Source of the DNA: an uncultured Eubacteriales bacterium
GTDB lineage: Bacteria; Bacillota; Clostridia; Saccharofermentanales; Fastidiosipilaceae
Direction of reading: 5' to 3'
Assembly: GCA_902373515.1 (NCBI GenBank)
Contig: CABKML010000009.1
Span: 1 to 60,433 of the forward strand
DNA length: 60,433 nt
Made by a program: the position numbers and the translations under genes. Positions 41,734 through 51,695 of this stretch are shown here, in pieces (the first letter of the stretch is position 1; every line of letters begins with the position of its first letter). The notes under the pieces are model-generated. The model searched no databases. It saw only the letters and a program-made list of their open reading frames with translations, and had not been told where the DNA came from.

Positions 41734-43464
41734 ATGAGATTTATTTTTAAGTACGTCAGAAATTATAAAAAAGAAGTGCTTTTTTGTCTAGGCGGAGCTA
41801 TAGCTTTAGTTGCAATTCTGCTGGGATTGCCGCTGCTTTTAGCCGAATTCATCGATCAAGGAATTATTTTGCATGATGAAAAAATTCTGCAGGCGACAAT
41901 TGTTAAAATGACGGTACTGGTTGTCGGCAGCTCGATTTTTCTTTTGCTTTCACGTTACGGTCTGGCAACTCTGTCTTCCGGTGTCACGCGGGATATTCGC
42001 AACGATGTTTATCAAAAAATGATTAACCTGTCACAGCACGAGTTTCAGGAGTTCGGCGTATCAACGCTCAGCAACCGGATAACTACCGATGCTTTTATTA
42101 TTTTGCAGTTTGTGCAGAATATTTTCGGCTTGGGATTGACGGCACCGTTGGTGATGCTTTTTGCGATCGGGATGATTGCCGAAATTTCTTTGCCTTTGGG
42201 TTTACAGCTTCTGCCGACTTTGCCGGTTTTCGTTTTGATGATTTGGCTTTTAAGCAAAGTAACTTTGCCTATTTCCGGCGAATCTCAGAAAACTATTGAT
42301 GATATTAACCGGAATCAAAGAGAGGCAATTCGCAGCTTGCGAGTCGTTCGGGCCTTTAATCGGCAAGATTATGTCGCCGGGAAATTTGCGCTGATCAATG
42401 AACGTTATCGCCGCTTAACCGCGAAACTTTTCAAGATTCTGGCCGTACCGCCGGCAGCTGCCTGGCTGATTATCGACCTTTCGCTTATTTTGGTTATTTT
42501 TTCCGGGGCGCAATTTATCTCTTACGGCGACTTGCAATTGGGTGACTTGGTTGCTTTTATTCAATATGTCATGGAGGCTTTATTCTCTATTGCCTTATTT
42601 ATTAACGTTATAATAATGTATCCGAAAGCTATGGTTTCGGCCGACCGCCTGCGGGAGGTACTGGAGACTGAAATTTCAATTAAAAATTGTGCCGCCCCGA
42701 TTATGGCGACGGATAATTCGGGCAGATTGGAATTCAGGAATGTGAATTTCATCTATCCCGATGCGCAGGAGCCGGTTTTGCGCAATATAAGCTTTACGGT
42801 TAATCCGGGAGAAACGGTGGCCTTTATCGGTTCCACCGGTTCGGGCAAGTCGACTATTGTGAAACTTATTCCCCGTTTCTATGATGTTTCCGACGGCGAA
42901 ATTTTGTTGGACGGAATTAATATTAAAGACCTGGATTTACATGTTTTACGGGCAAAAATCGGTTATACGCCGCAAAAGGCCAATTTATTCACCGGGGAAA
43001 TTCAGGATAACTTGAAATTCGGTTATGAATTTGCCGGAATAAACGATATGTTGTATGCCGTTGATATAGCACAGGCACGGGAATTTATCGACAAAACGCC
43101 GGAGGGGTTTGAAACTTATCTGTCCGAAGGCGGCAATAATCTTTCCGGCGGGCAAAAGCAACGCTTATCTATAGCCCGTTCGATTATCGGCGAGCATGAA
43201 GTTTATATTTTCGACGATTCGTTTTCCGCTTTGGATTATAAAACCGATGCTCAGGTGCGCCAAGCTTTGCATGAACGTATAAAAAACGCTTCAACAATTA
43301 TTGTGGCGCAGAGAATTGCGACAATAATGCAGGCGGACAAAATAATCGTTCTGGATCGCGGTACCATTGCCGCTCAGGGTCGGCACGAGGAGCTTTTACA
43401 AACATCGCAATTATACAGAGAAATTGCACACTCACAGTTAAGCGAGGAGGAATTAAATGCCTAA
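41734..43464 (+). CDS. heterodimeric ABC exporter, degenerate-site half
   Basis: A 576-residue half-transporter: six membrane helices (about residues 15-310) fused to a nucleotide-binding domain (about 325-570). The Walker A is GSTGSGKST and the signature LSGGQKQRL. The Walker B reads 'VYIFDDSFSALD': an Asp replaces the catalytic Glu, the hallmark of the non-catalytic site in heterodimeric exporters such as TmrAB or TM287/288. It overlaps the partner gene by 8 bp. Substrate unknown; multidrug or peptide export are the usual roles. Confidence 0.92.
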   Translation: MRFIFKYVRNYKKEVLFCLGGAIALVAILLGLPLLLAEFIDQGIILHDEKILQATIVKMTVLVVGSSIFLLLSRYGLATLSSGVTRDIRNDVYQKMINLSQHEFQEFGVSTLSNRITTDAFIILQFVQNIFGLGLTAPLVMLFAIGMIAEISLPLGLQLLPTLPVFVLMIWLLSKVTLPISGESQKTIDDINRNQREAIRSLRVVRAFNRQDYVAGKFALINERYRRLTAKLFKILAVPPAAAWLIIDLSLILVIFSGAQFISYGDLQLGDLVAFIQYVMEALFSIALFINVIIMYPKAMVSADRLREVLETEISIKNCAAPIMATDNSGRLEFRNVNFIYPDAQEPVLRNISFTVNPGETVAFIGSTGSGKSTIVKLIPRFYDVSDGEILLDGINIKDLDLHVLRAKIGYTPQKANLFTGEIQDNLKFGYEFAGINDMLYAVDIAQAREFIDKTPEGFETYLSEGGNNLSGGQKQRLSIARSIIGEHEVYIFDDSFSALDYKTDAQVRQALHERIKNASTIIVAQRIATIMQADKIIVLDRGTIAAQGRHEELLQTSQLYREIAHSQLSEEELNA

Positions 43465-45256
43465 TTCGAAGGGAATAATGCGCAAGCTTGCCAAATATAT
43501 TTTTCAATACAAATTACGTTTGTTTATTTCGTTGACCTGCGTTTTGCTTATGACCGTCTCAAGTGTTTTGCAGCCTTATATTATCGGTCTGGCCATTACC
43601 GGCATCGGGAAAGACCTGATGGAGGTGCATGCGGGCTTGCGTAGCGGCATTGACTTCCGCTATTTAGGAAAAATTTTATTGCTTATTTTTTTTAACGGAA
43701 TAATAAATGTTCTGACCAATTTTTTCAGCCTTTCACTTATGGCGGATATTGTGCAGAAAGCGATGCGGGATTTAAGGCGGGATATCTCGCTGAAAATAAA
43801 CAGAATTGCCGTCAGTTATTTTGACAGCAATAAATTGGGCGATATTCTTTCCCGGGTAACCAATGATGTTGATACTATTTCCAATGCCTTACAGCAGGGG
43901 GCGGTCAATATCATGCTGAATGTTTTGTCCATTTTGGCGTCCATATTGATGATGACTATATTTTCGCTGAAGTTTTCCTTGCTGATTTTAGCGGCTATTC
44001 TGCTCAATTTTTTGTTGGGAAAATATATCATAAAATTTTCTCAGCCGATTTTTCAAAAGCAGGCCAATGCTTTGGGCTCACTTTTCGGTTTCGTGCAGGA
44101 GCAGCTTTCCGGGCAGGCGGAAATTTGTGCGTTTAATAAGGAGCAACTCTCGTTTGAGGTTTTTGTGCAGAAAAATAAAAAATTGTTTCTGCTCGGCCGT
44201 AATTCCACCTTTTTCTCGCAGATAATAAGTCCGCTGAGCTCTTTGGTGCTGAATTTGGCGTATATTGTTGTTTTTTATATAGGTGCGAAAATGGTTTATG
44301 CCGGTCTCTTTACAATCGGTAATTTGCAGGCTTTTATTTCTTATGTCGGCAATATCAAGGGAGCAATTAACAGTTCTACCGGTTTGATTCCGTTGCTGCA
44401 GGCCGCTTCGGCTTCCGGTAAAAGAATTTTCGATTTCCTGGAAACGCAGGAGATGCCGTCGGAGCTGCAGTGTGAAAAATTGCCGCAGAAGGTGAACGGG
44501 GCGGTAGAATTTCGCCATGTCGCTTTCGGTTATCGTCAGGATAAAAAATTGATGCGGGATGTTTCTTTCAAGGTAAATCCGGGTGAAAAAGTCGCTATTG
44601 TCGGGCCGACGGGCGCCGGTAAGACTACTTTGGTCAATTTGTTGATGCGCTTTTATGAAGTTGATCAGGGGGAAATATATATCGACGGGATAAATATAAA
44701 AAACGTGAATAAGTCCGATTTGCGTTCGCATATGGGGATGGTTTTGCAGGATGCCCGTCTTTTCGCCGGGACTGTAATGGAAAATATTCGCTTCGGTAAA
44801 TTAACTGCCGGCGATATGGAGGTCAGGGAAGCTTGTCGGATAGCTAATGTTGATAGTTTTATAAAAACTTTGCCGGGAACTTATGAGATGAAAATTACAG
44901 AAGGCGGGGCAAATGTGTCTCAAGGGCAAAGACAGCTTATGACTATTGCCCGGGCACTTCTTGCTGCTCCGGATATTTTGATTTTGGATGAAGCGACGTC
45001 ATCTGTCGACACGCGCCTGGAACGTTTAATTCAGGAAGCGATGGACAGAGTTACTGCCGGGAGAACCAGCTTCATCATTGCTCACAGATTGTCGACAATT
45101 AAGAATGCCGATTTGATTCTGGTTCTGCAAGACGGAGATATTATCGAGACGGGTAAGCATGAGGAGCTTATAGCGCGAAAAGGTTTTTATTACGAGCTTT
45201 ACAATGCGCAGTTTAAGCAGGCGGAAGAACCGGCAGATATTCATATTACATATTGA
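43457..45256 (+). CDS. heterodimeric ABC exporter, catalytic half
   Basis: A 599-residue half-transporter with six membrane helices (about 20-325) and a nucleotide-binding domain (about 350-590). The Walker A is GPTGAGKTT, the signature VSQGQRQLM and the Walker B 'ILILDEATSSVD' with the catalytic Glu. AGGAGGAATTAA precedes ATG 43457 within the end of the upstream gene. It completes the complex with the protein encoded at 41734. Confidence 0.93.
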   Translation: MPNSKGIMRKLAKYIFQYKLRLFISLTCVLLMTVSSVLQPYIIGLAITGIGKDLMEVHAGLRSGIDFRYLGKILLLIFFNGIINVLTNFFSLSLMADIVQKAMRDLRRDISLKINRIAVSYFDSNKLGDILSRVTNDVDTISNALQQGAVNIMLNVLSILASILMMTIFSLKFSLLILAAILLNFLLGKYIIKFSQPIFQKQANALGSLFGFVQEQLSGQAEICAFNKEQLSFEVFVQKNKKLFLLGRNSTFFSQIISPLSSLVLNLAYIVVFYIGAKMVYAGLFTIGNLQAFISYVGNIKGAINSSTGLIPLLQAASASGKRIFDFLETQEMPSELQCEKLPQKVNGAVEFRHVAFGYRQDKKLMRDVSFKVNPGEKVAIVGPTGAGKTTLVNLLMRFYEVDQGEIYIDGINIKNVNKSDLRSHMGMVLQDARLFAGTVMENIRFGKLTAGDMEVREACRIANVDSFIKTLPGTYEMKITEGGANVSQGQRQLMTIARALLAAPDILILDEATSSVDTRLERLIQEAMDRVTAGRTSFIIAHRLSTIKNADLILVLQDGDIIETGKHEELIARKGFYYELYNAQFKQAEEPADIHITY

Positions 45257-45318
45257 TTACAGCGAACAAATTCAGCCCGAAAATTCGGCTTTATGTAAAG
45301 ACTGTAAATTTTTTTGCG

Positions 45319-45348
45319 TTGCAATGGGGCGAGCGCCCTTGTTAAAAT
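45319..45348 (+). promoter_or_regulatory. promoter of surface protein B
   Basis: TTGCAA at 45319-45324 and TAAAAT at 45343-45348 are spaced 18 bp apart, 40 bp before the start codon. Confidence 0.55.
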
Positions 45349-45387
45349 ATGAAAGTAAAATTGTAGAAAAGATGATAGAGGTGGATG

Positions 45388-46443
45388 ATGAAAAGAAGCA
45401 GATTAATCGTATCCATGTTGAGTTTGAGTTTGGCTGTATTAGTAGGTGCAGCCGGTATATTCGGCGGGGCCGGAGTAGTAGCGGCCGAAGAGACGCAAAC
45501 AGTGACAGCTGAACAGACCGATTTAACCGATGAGGCAGTTAAGGCCTTTGCCGCTTCCGGTATTTCACTTGAAGAATTTCAAGAAATTTTGCGAAAACAA
45601 AATAAAAAAATTTCTCCGCGCCAGATGCAATTATTCTTGGACGTCCCGATTCAACATCAGTACGCCCAACACCAAAAGTCTTACAAGGAAGCTGTGGAGT
45701 CGGCACAATTGATTGTCGACGGCAAAGTTAAAGCAAGCGAAGCGGAGAAAGCTGCGGCCGAGGAGTTGCTGCAGGTCAAAGCCTCTTTCGGTAATAAAGA
45801 AGTGGCGAAGTTCACTTCGGCTGAAATTAAGAAGGCAGGCGAGGCTGCATCAACTTTCAGCAGCAAACTATCTGCTACCTTGAAGAATGCCTTGAAGGCT
45901 TATAAAGAAAATCCGAATGCCGAGGGACAGGGAAACCCCGGCGATCCGGCACCTTCACCTTCACCGGCACCCACTGACACAACTGAAACAGCGAAAGTGA
46001 CCGGCGATTCAGGCAATAAGAGCGATAAGAGCGTCGAACTATTGGAAAAAACTTCCACACCGGTAACGCCGGACAACCTTTTCACGGCCCGTTTTGCCGC
46101 TGAACCTTCAGATTTGACAGCGGTCGAAGTCGATGGTGAAAAACTTAACCGCGGCCGTGATTATATAGTTACACGCGGCAGTACCATAATTACTTTGACC
46201 AAGAATTATGTGCAGACTTTGAGTGCCGGTGAACACACGTTGACTGCTGAGTTTACTAACAGTGTCGGCACAGCCTCTTTCGTTGTTGCCGATAATCTCG
46301 CCGGCATGAAGATGGACAAAGAGAAAAAACAGGTTGCCAAAACCGGTGAACTTGCAACAAGCTTCGGTTCCGAATTCATAGGAATTATCAGCTTGCTCGG
46401 GGCAGCTGTAATTAAAGGAAAAAAAGATAAGCTCGTAAAATAA
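45388..46443 (+). CDS. wall-anchored surface protein, helical domain paralogue B with X2-like domain
   Basis: A 351-residue exported protein with signal sequence 1-33. Residues about 50-175 are the helical domain shared with the protein at 40646 ('GISLEEFQEILRKQNKKIS', 'KSYKEAVESAQLIVDGKV', 'EVAKFTSAEIKKAGEAA'). A Pro/Thr linker follows, then an X2-like Ig domain at about 215-305 with 'LNRGRDYIVTRGSTIITLTK' and 'LSAGEHTLTAEF', a fold found in cell-wall and carbohydrate-associated proteins. VAKTGE lies at 316-321, then a hydrophobic segment and the tail KGKKDKLVK. ATG 45388 is preferred to 45385 for spacing from AGAGGTGG. Confidence 0.88.
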   Translation: MKRSRLIVSMLSLSLAVLVGAAGIFGGAGVVAAEETQTVTAEQTDLTDEAVKAFAASGISLEEFQEILRKQNKKISPRQMQLFLDVPIQHQYAQHQKSYKEAVESAQLIVDGKVKASEAEKAAAEELLQVKASFGNKEVAKFTSAEIKKAGEAASTFSSKLSATLKNALKAYKENPNAEGQGNPGDPAPSPSPAPTDTTETAKVTGDSGNKSDKSVELLEKTSTPVTPDNLFTARFAAEPSDLTAVEVDGEKLNRGRDYIVTRGSTIITLTKNYVQTLSAGEHTLTAEFTNSVGTASFVVADNLAGMKMDKEKKQVAKTGELATSFGSEFIGIISLLGAAVIKGKKDKLVK

Positions 46444-46476
46444 AATTACGGGCCGAGCATAAATAATACGCAAAAT

Positions 46477-46523
46477 AAAAGCTTGCTTATAGTTCCGCTA
46501 ACGGAATGAAGGCAAGCTTTTTT
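46477..46523. terminator. bidirectional terminator between surface protein B and glyA
   Basis: GCTTGC at 46481-46486 pairs with GCAAGC at 46512-46517, with an inner TTCCG/CGGAA stem. TTTTTT follows on the plus strand and AAAA precedes, so it also serves the convergent glyA gene. Confidence 0.8.
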
Positions 46524-46552
46524 CTTTACCGGGTAACCGGGCAATATCGCAG

Positions 46553-47806
46553 TTACTTAGCGTAGATAGGAAATTTTGCCGTTAAGTCCAGAGCTTCGGC
46601 CGCCAACGCCGTCAGGACGCTGCATGCAGTCGGATTACTTAAAGCCGTCACAATCATTTCAGCTACCCTTTCAGCCTCTTTTTCCTTAAAACCTCTGCTT
46701 GTAATCGCCGGTGTGCCGATCCGAATACCGCTGGTGATAAAAGGCGATTGTGTTTCGCCGGGGATCGTATTTTTGTTCACGGCAATATGAATACTTCCGA
46801 GAATTTCCTCTGCGTCTTTGCCGGTTAAATTAAATTTAGTAACATCCAGCAGCATTAAATGGCTGTCTGTTCCGCCTGTTATAATTCTGGCCGGATTATT
46901 ACCGTTAAAAACTTTCGCCATAGCTTGAGCGTTTTGCAGTATCTGGCGGCAATAGGTAGTGAATTCAGGTTGTAAAGCTTCATAAAAAGCAACAGCTTTG
47001 GCAGCAATTACATGCTCTAAAGGTCCGCCTTGACAGCCGGGGAATAAAGCGGAATTCAGTTTGCGGGCGTATTTTTCCCGGGCGAGGATCAGGCCGCCGC
47101 GCGGGCCTCTTAAAGTTTTGTGCGTGGTAGAGGTGACAACATCGGCGAAAGGTACAGGATTAGGATAAAGTCCTGTTGCAACCAAACCGGCTACATGGGC
47201 CATATCCACCATTAAAACGGCCCCGACTTCATCGGCAATCCGCCGAAATTCGGCAAAATCGAGCTTGCGGGAGTAAGCGGAAAAACCGGCGATAATCATT
47301 TTGGGACGACATTCCAAGGCGGTTTGGCGCAGCTTAGCATAATTAATTCGCTCCGTTGCCGGATCAAGGCCGTAACTGACGGCGTGATACAGTTTACCGG
47401 AGAAATTGGCACTCGAACCGTGGGTTAAATGTCCGCCGGCGCTCAGATCCATCCCCATGAAAGTATCTCCCGGCTGCAAAAAAGCCTGAAAGACTGCATT
47501 GTTCGCTTGGGAGCCGGAATGCGGTTGGACATTGGCATATTCGGCGGAGAACAATTTTTTGGCCCGTTCAATCGCCAGTTCTTCGATCTGATCGATAATT
47601 CGGCAACCGCCGTAATAACGTTTATGCGGATAACCTTCAGCGTATTTATTGGTCAAGACGCTGCCTTGCGCCTGCAATACCTGACGGGAGACATAATTTT
47701 CGGAGGCAATTAATTCGATTTCCTCTTCCTGTCTTTTACTTTCGGCGGCAATTAAATTAAATATTTCCTGATCTACTTCCTGATCGTGCTTTCTTTCTTC
47801 CGTCAT
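46553..47806 (-). CDS. glyA: serine hydroxymethyltransferase
   Basis: A 417-residue PLP enzyme that interconverts serine and glycine with tetrahydrofolate. Family landmarks are '[11 protein letters not shown]', '[16 protein letters not shown]', '[16 protein letters not shown]', '[12 protein letters not shown]' and the PLP Lys in '[16 protein letters not shown]'. The start at 47806 is preferred to a 30-residue longer version because AGAGG stands just before it. On the minus strand TATAAT at 47845-47840 is a possible -10; no glycine riboswitch was recognised in the leader. Confidence 0.97.
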   Translation of the reverse strand: MTEERKHDQEVDQEIFNLIAAESKRQEEEIELIASENYVSRQVLQAQGSVLTNKYAEGYPHKRYYGGCRIIDQIEELAIERAKKLFSAEYANVQPHSGSQANNAVFQAFLQPGDTFMGMDLSAGGHLTHGSSANFSGKLYHAVSYGLDPATERINYAKLRQTALECRPKMIIAGFSAYSRKLDFAEFRRIADEVGAVLMVDMAHVAGLVATGLYPNPVPFADVVTSTTHKTLRGPRGGLILAREKYARKLNSALFPGCQGGPLEHVIAAKAVAFYEALQPEFTTYCRQILQNAQAMAKVFNGNNPARIITGGTDSHLMLLDVTKFNLTGKDAEEILGSIHIAVNKNTIPGETQSPFITSGIRIGTPAITSRGFKEKEAERVAEMIVTALSNPTACSVLTALAAEALDLTAKFPIYAK

Positions 47807-48062
47807 TTTGTTTCCTCTTATTCCATAAATTTTAAGTCTATTATAAAGGAGCGTTGTGTATGAAAGAAAGATAAGTTTTGAATAATCAGCTGACAATACA
47901 TATTTACAAACGCCGGGAGCGGAGCACGGCCGATGAGGCAGTTTTTGTAATTAACGCCAAAGAAATAAGGTCTATTTTGTTATACAATTTAAAGGCTGTA
48001 TTTCAGAAGCTGTAAATATCACTACGCAGAATTCTGAAAGTTCATCAAATAAGGAGAAAAGC

Positions 48063-49811
48063 ATGATTAAAATGCGACTTGTCCGGCTCTTGCAAGGAGC
48101 AGGAAAAAATATAATATATCAAATCATTTGGCAAACTGCGGTACTTATCGCACAAATAGTGATAGTCCAAGCTTTGGCCAATTTTATCGCCGCCATCAGG
48201 CAAGAGGAACTACTCGGGCAGCAAATAGCAGTAACATTAATAACAATATTAATAGGCAGCAGCATTTGCTTTTTCGGGCACCGCTTATATTCTCGGGCCG
48301 GCTATCGGGCGACACGCGACGTTAAACGCCTGCTGCGACAGAAAATTTACGAAAAAGTCCTGCGCTTGGGCCCGTCATACAAAGAGCAGAGCAAAAGTAT
48401 CGCCATTGTGCAAATGGCAGGAGAAGGGGTAGAACAGCTGGAGACGTATTTCGGGCAATATCTCAGTCAATTTTTTTATGCCCTGATAGCGCCGTTAATT
48501 TTATTCGCCTACCTGTCATTTACAGTCAGCGTGAAAGTTGCGCTTACCCTGTATGTAACAGTTTGGCTGATTCCGCCGGTAATTATGATTGTGATGATTG
48601 TCGCCAAAAAATTATTGAGTAAATACTTCAAATCTTATTACAACTTAGGCGGCAATTTCCTGGAGAAGCTGAGAGGCATGACAACCTTGAAAATCTATCA
48701 GGCGGATGAAGCGGCAGCGGCGAGCATGGACGAAGAAGCGGAAAATTTCCGCAAAATTACCATGAAAGTATTATTGATGCAGTTAAACAGCATTTCAGTA
48801 ATGGACGCGATCACCTATGTCGGTGCTTGCGGCGGCATAATTGTAGCTTTGCATCTCTTTGCCGCCGGTACAATTTCCTTGGCGGAGGCGATCGTCGTGC
48901 TGTTTTTAGCCTTGGAATTTTTCTTGCCGATGCGGGCTCTGGGCAGCTTATTTCATATCGGCATGAATGGAATCAAAGCCGCAGACAGGATCTTTGCTTT
49001 CCTTGATTTACCGGAACCGACTACGGGAGAAAAAGAATTAATGGCGGACAGGATTGCAATTGAATTGCAGCATCTCACCTTTGCTTATGAGCCGTCGCGG
49101 ACAATTTTGCAAGATGTCAATATTGCGATTGCTCCCGGTTCATTTATCTCATTAGTCGGAGTTTCCGGTTCGGGTAAATCGACAATTGCATCTTTAATAA
49201 TGGGTAAGCATCGGACATATAACGGTCAAATTAAATTTAACGGCACTGAACTGAGCGATTATACCTGTCACAGTATTATGGACAATATTACCTTAGTCGG
49301 CTCGAACAGTTGGATCTTTCAAGGGACAGTCAGAGATAATCTCCTGCAGGGGAAAGCGACAGCTACTGTGGCGGAGATGGAAAAAGCTTTAGAAGAAGTT
49401 AATTTGCTTAACTTTGTCAGAGAAAGAGGCGGCTTGGATATGCCCGTTATGACCAACGGCAGCAATCTCTCAGGCGGTCAGAAACAGCGCTTGGCCTTGG
49501 CGCGGGCTTTGCTCCATGACACGCCTGTATATATTTTCGATGAGGCGACATCCAACGTGGATGTGGAAAGTGAAACTCTGATTATGCAGGTCATTCATCA
49601 GTTGGCAGCAAGGAAAACAATTCTCTTTATTTCACACAAATTAGCTAATGTTGCGGGCAGCGACAAAATTTATCTGCTGCAGAACGGTAAAGTTGCAGAA
49701 GCAGGGACACAGGCGGAATTAATGGAATTACAGGGAACATACTATAAATTGTTTACGGAGCAAAAAAGGCTTTTACGTTTCAATACGACAAAGGAAGGTG
49801 AACAGGCATGA
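48063..49811 (+). CDS. CydD-like ABC exporter subunit
   Basis: A 582-residue half-transporter with six membrane helices (about 15-310) and a nucleotide-binding domain (about 335-570). The cytoplasmic loop 'GNFLEKLRGMTTLKIYQADE' is characteristic of the CydD group. The Walker A is GVSGSGKST, the signature LSGGQKQRL and the Walker B 'VYIFDEATSNVD'. AAGGAG precedes ATG 48063. CydDC exports glutathione or cysteine in enterobacteria; with no cytochrome bd genes here, the substrate in this organism is open. The 256-bp region before it shows no clear promoter or other feature. Confidence 0.88.
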   Translation: MIKMRLVRLLQGAGKNIIYQIIWQTAVLIAQIVIVQALANFIAAIRQEELLGQQIAVTLITILIGSSICFFGHRLYSRAGYRATRDVKRLLRQKIYEKVLRLGPSYKEQSKSIAIVQMAGEGVEQLETYFGQYLSQFFYALIAPLILFAYLSFTVSVKVALTLYVTVWLIPPVIMIVMIVAKKLLSKYFKSYYNLGGNFLEKLRGMTTLKIYQADEAAAASMDEEAENFRKITMKVLLMQLNSISVMDAITYVGACGGIIVALHLFAAGTISLAEAIVVLFLALEFFLPMRALGSLFHIGMNGIKAADRIFAFLDLPEPTTGEKELMADRIAIELQHLTFAYEPSRTILQDVNIAIAPGSFISLVGVSGSGKSTIASLIMGKHRTYNGQIKFNGTELSDYTCHSIMDNITLVGSNSWIFQGTVRDNLLQGKATATVAEMEKALEEVNLLNFVRERGGLDMPVMTNGSNLSGGQKQRLALARALLHDTPVYIFDEATSNVDVESETLIMQVIHQLAARKTILFISHKLANVAGSDKIYLLQNGKVAEAGTQAELMELQGTYYKLFTEQKRLLRFNTTKEGEQA

Positions 49812-51493
49812 AAGAGAGAAGATCGGGCTTAGCGATTATGCGGCGTTTGATTGTTTTGGTCAAACCTTTAAGCGGGGTGATGACTTTAGCCGTTTTATTA
49901 GGTGTTACAGGCTTTTTGTGCGCGATATTTCTGCCGATATTAGGAGCTGCAGCTGTTAGTGAGATAGCGACGGCAGCCGAATATATAAATTCGCCTTTTG
50001 CCTTCAGACTGTCATGGCGGCAAATAGTGCTGATAATGGTAATTATCGCAGCTTTAAGAGGCGTTTTGCATTACGGCGAACAATATTGTAATCATTACAT
50101 AGCATTTCGGCTCTTAGCTCTCATTCGGCATCAGGTCTTTGCCAAATTGCGCCAATTGTGCCCGGCTAAGCTGGAGGGCAAAAATAAGGGCGATTTAATA
50201 GCCATCATCACAGCAGATATCGAATTGTTGGAAGTCTTTTTCGCCCATACGATTTCACCGATTGCGATAGCTTTTTTGACCTCGTTGATCATGTTGCTGT
50301 TTATCGGGGCGCAACATTGGCTGGCCGGAATAATCGCGCTGGTCGCTTATATTGTTGTCGGCGTCATTCTCCCCTTGTGGAACGGCAAACGCGGCGCGCA
50401 AAACGGTCTGGCTCTGCGTAATACGGTAGCTGATTTGGACACTTTTGTTCTCGACAGTTTATATGGTATGGATGAGATAATTCAGTACGGGCAGGGAGAG
50501 CAGGAACAGGCGAAGTTAACGGCAAAAACGCAAAAATTGTCGCAGTATCAACAAAAAATGAGTGAGTTTAGTGGTTCGGAAAAATCAATCAGAAATCTGA
50601 TTATTCAATTTTTCTCCTGGCTGCTGTTTTTCGTGATGTGCGTGCTTTACAAGCAGGGAACGGTATCTTTTACCAACGTACTTTTAGCGACAACGGCTAT
50701 TTTCAGTTCTTTTGGACCGTTAGCGGCTCTATCTTCGCTTTCTAACGGCTTAAATCAGACTTTGGCAAGCGGTGAACGTGTTTTGAGTTTGTTGGAGGAA
50801 AAGGCGGAAGTAGAGGAAGAGACACAGGGCTTGGAGGTGAATTATACCGGCACGGAAATTAAGCAAGTTTCCTTCGCTTATCAGGAAAAACCGGTATTGA
50901 GCGATGTTTCACTTGCAATTAAACAAGGGCAAGTATTGGGAATTTACGGTGCCAGCGGTTCGGGCAAGTCGACCCTGTTAAAATTATTAATGCGCTTTTA
51001 CGATGTGAATAGCGGCGAAATTCTCGTTTCACAGGAAAATATTAAAGCGATTAACACAAGTTCTTTGCGCCGCATGATGAGCTATGTAACTCAGGAAACG
51101 CAGATTTTTTCTACAACAATTCTTGATAATATTAAGGTTGCTAAATTAAACGCTACAACGGCGGAAGTAGAAGCGGCAGCGAAAAAAGCCGGTTTGCATG
51201 ACTTTGTGCTGAGCTTGCCGCAGGCTTACCGCACGCACATCGGCGAATTAGGAGATACACTGTCTGACGGGGAAAAGCAGCGAATCGGTTTGGCACGAGC
51301 TTTTTTGCATGAAGCCGATTTGATTTTACTGGATGAGCCGACAAGCAATCTGGATGCCCTGAACGAGGGAATTATCCTCGATTCATTGGAGGCCGCTGTC
51401 GCCTCGGAAAGCGATAAAACTATCGTGCTGGTTTCGCACAGACGCTCAACTTTGTCAATCGCCGATCGGATTTTTGCTCTGAAAAAAGCTTGA
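49808..51493 (+). CDS. CydC-like ABC exporter subunit
   Basis: A 561-residue half-transporter overlapping the CydD-like gene by 4 bp. The membrane domain shows the CydC-group signature 'RGVLHYGEQYCNHYIAFRLLALIRHQVFAKLRQLCPAKLEGKNKGDL' spread over residues about 80-140, followed by 'DIELLEVFFAHTISPI'. The nucleotide-binding domain has GASGSGKST, LSDGEKQRI and 'LILLDEPTSNLD'. It forms a heterodimeric exporter with the upstream product, probably for a thiol or amino-acid-like compound. Confidence 0.88.
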   Translation: MKERRSGLAIMRRLIVLVKPLSGVMTLAVLLGVTGFLCAIFLPILGAAAVSEIATAAEYINSPFAFRLSWRQIVLIMVIIAALRGVLHYGEQYCNHYIAFRLLALIRHQVFAKLRQLCPAKLEGKNKGDLIAIITADIELLEVFFAHTISPIAIAFLTSLIMLLFIGAQHWLAGIIALVAYIVVGVILPLWNGKRGAQNGLALRNTVADLDTFVLDSLYGMDEIIQYGQGEQEQAKLTAKTQKLSQYQQKMSEFSGSEKSIRNLIIQFFSWLLFFVMCVLYKQGTVSFTNVLLATTAIFSSFGPLAALSSLSNGLNQTLASGERVLSLLEEKAEVEEETQGLEVNYTGTEIKQVSFAYQEKPVLSDVSLAIKQGQVLGIYGASGSGKSTLLKLLMRFYDVNSGEILVSQENIKAINTSSLRRMMSYVTQETQIFSTTILDNIKVAKLNATTAEVEAAAKKAGLHDFVLSLPQAYRTHIGELGDTLSDGEKQRIGLARAFLHEADLILLDEPTSNLDALNEGIILDSLEAAVASESDKTIVLVSHRRSTLSIADRIFALKKA

Positions 51494-51605
51494 GCCGTTG
51501 TGGCAGCGCTGTTCCGGCCGCCTTTTACTTGAAGGAGAGAAGTATTTTTATACTCTATGCATATAAATAAAACTTAAGACTTTCCAATGGTTATAGCAGT
51601 TACCG

Positions 51606-51633
51606 TTACAAAATTATTCTTTTGTGCTAATAT
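51606..51633 (+). promoter_or_regulatory. candidate promoter of the PTS EIIC gene
   Basis: TTACAA at 51606-51611 and TAATAT at 51628-51633 are spaced 16 bp apart, about 60 bp before the chosen start. Confidence 0.5.
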
Positions 51634-51695
51634 GGTTGGCGATATATTGCTGCGAACCGAAATTAGGCGGTTGGCAGGGAAAAGAGGCAGGTTGT

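Noticed and set aside
47807..48062. possible glycine riboswitch upstream of glyA
   Set aside because: No tandem aptamer pattern could be recognised on the minus strand; only a possible -10 and a ribosome site are seen.
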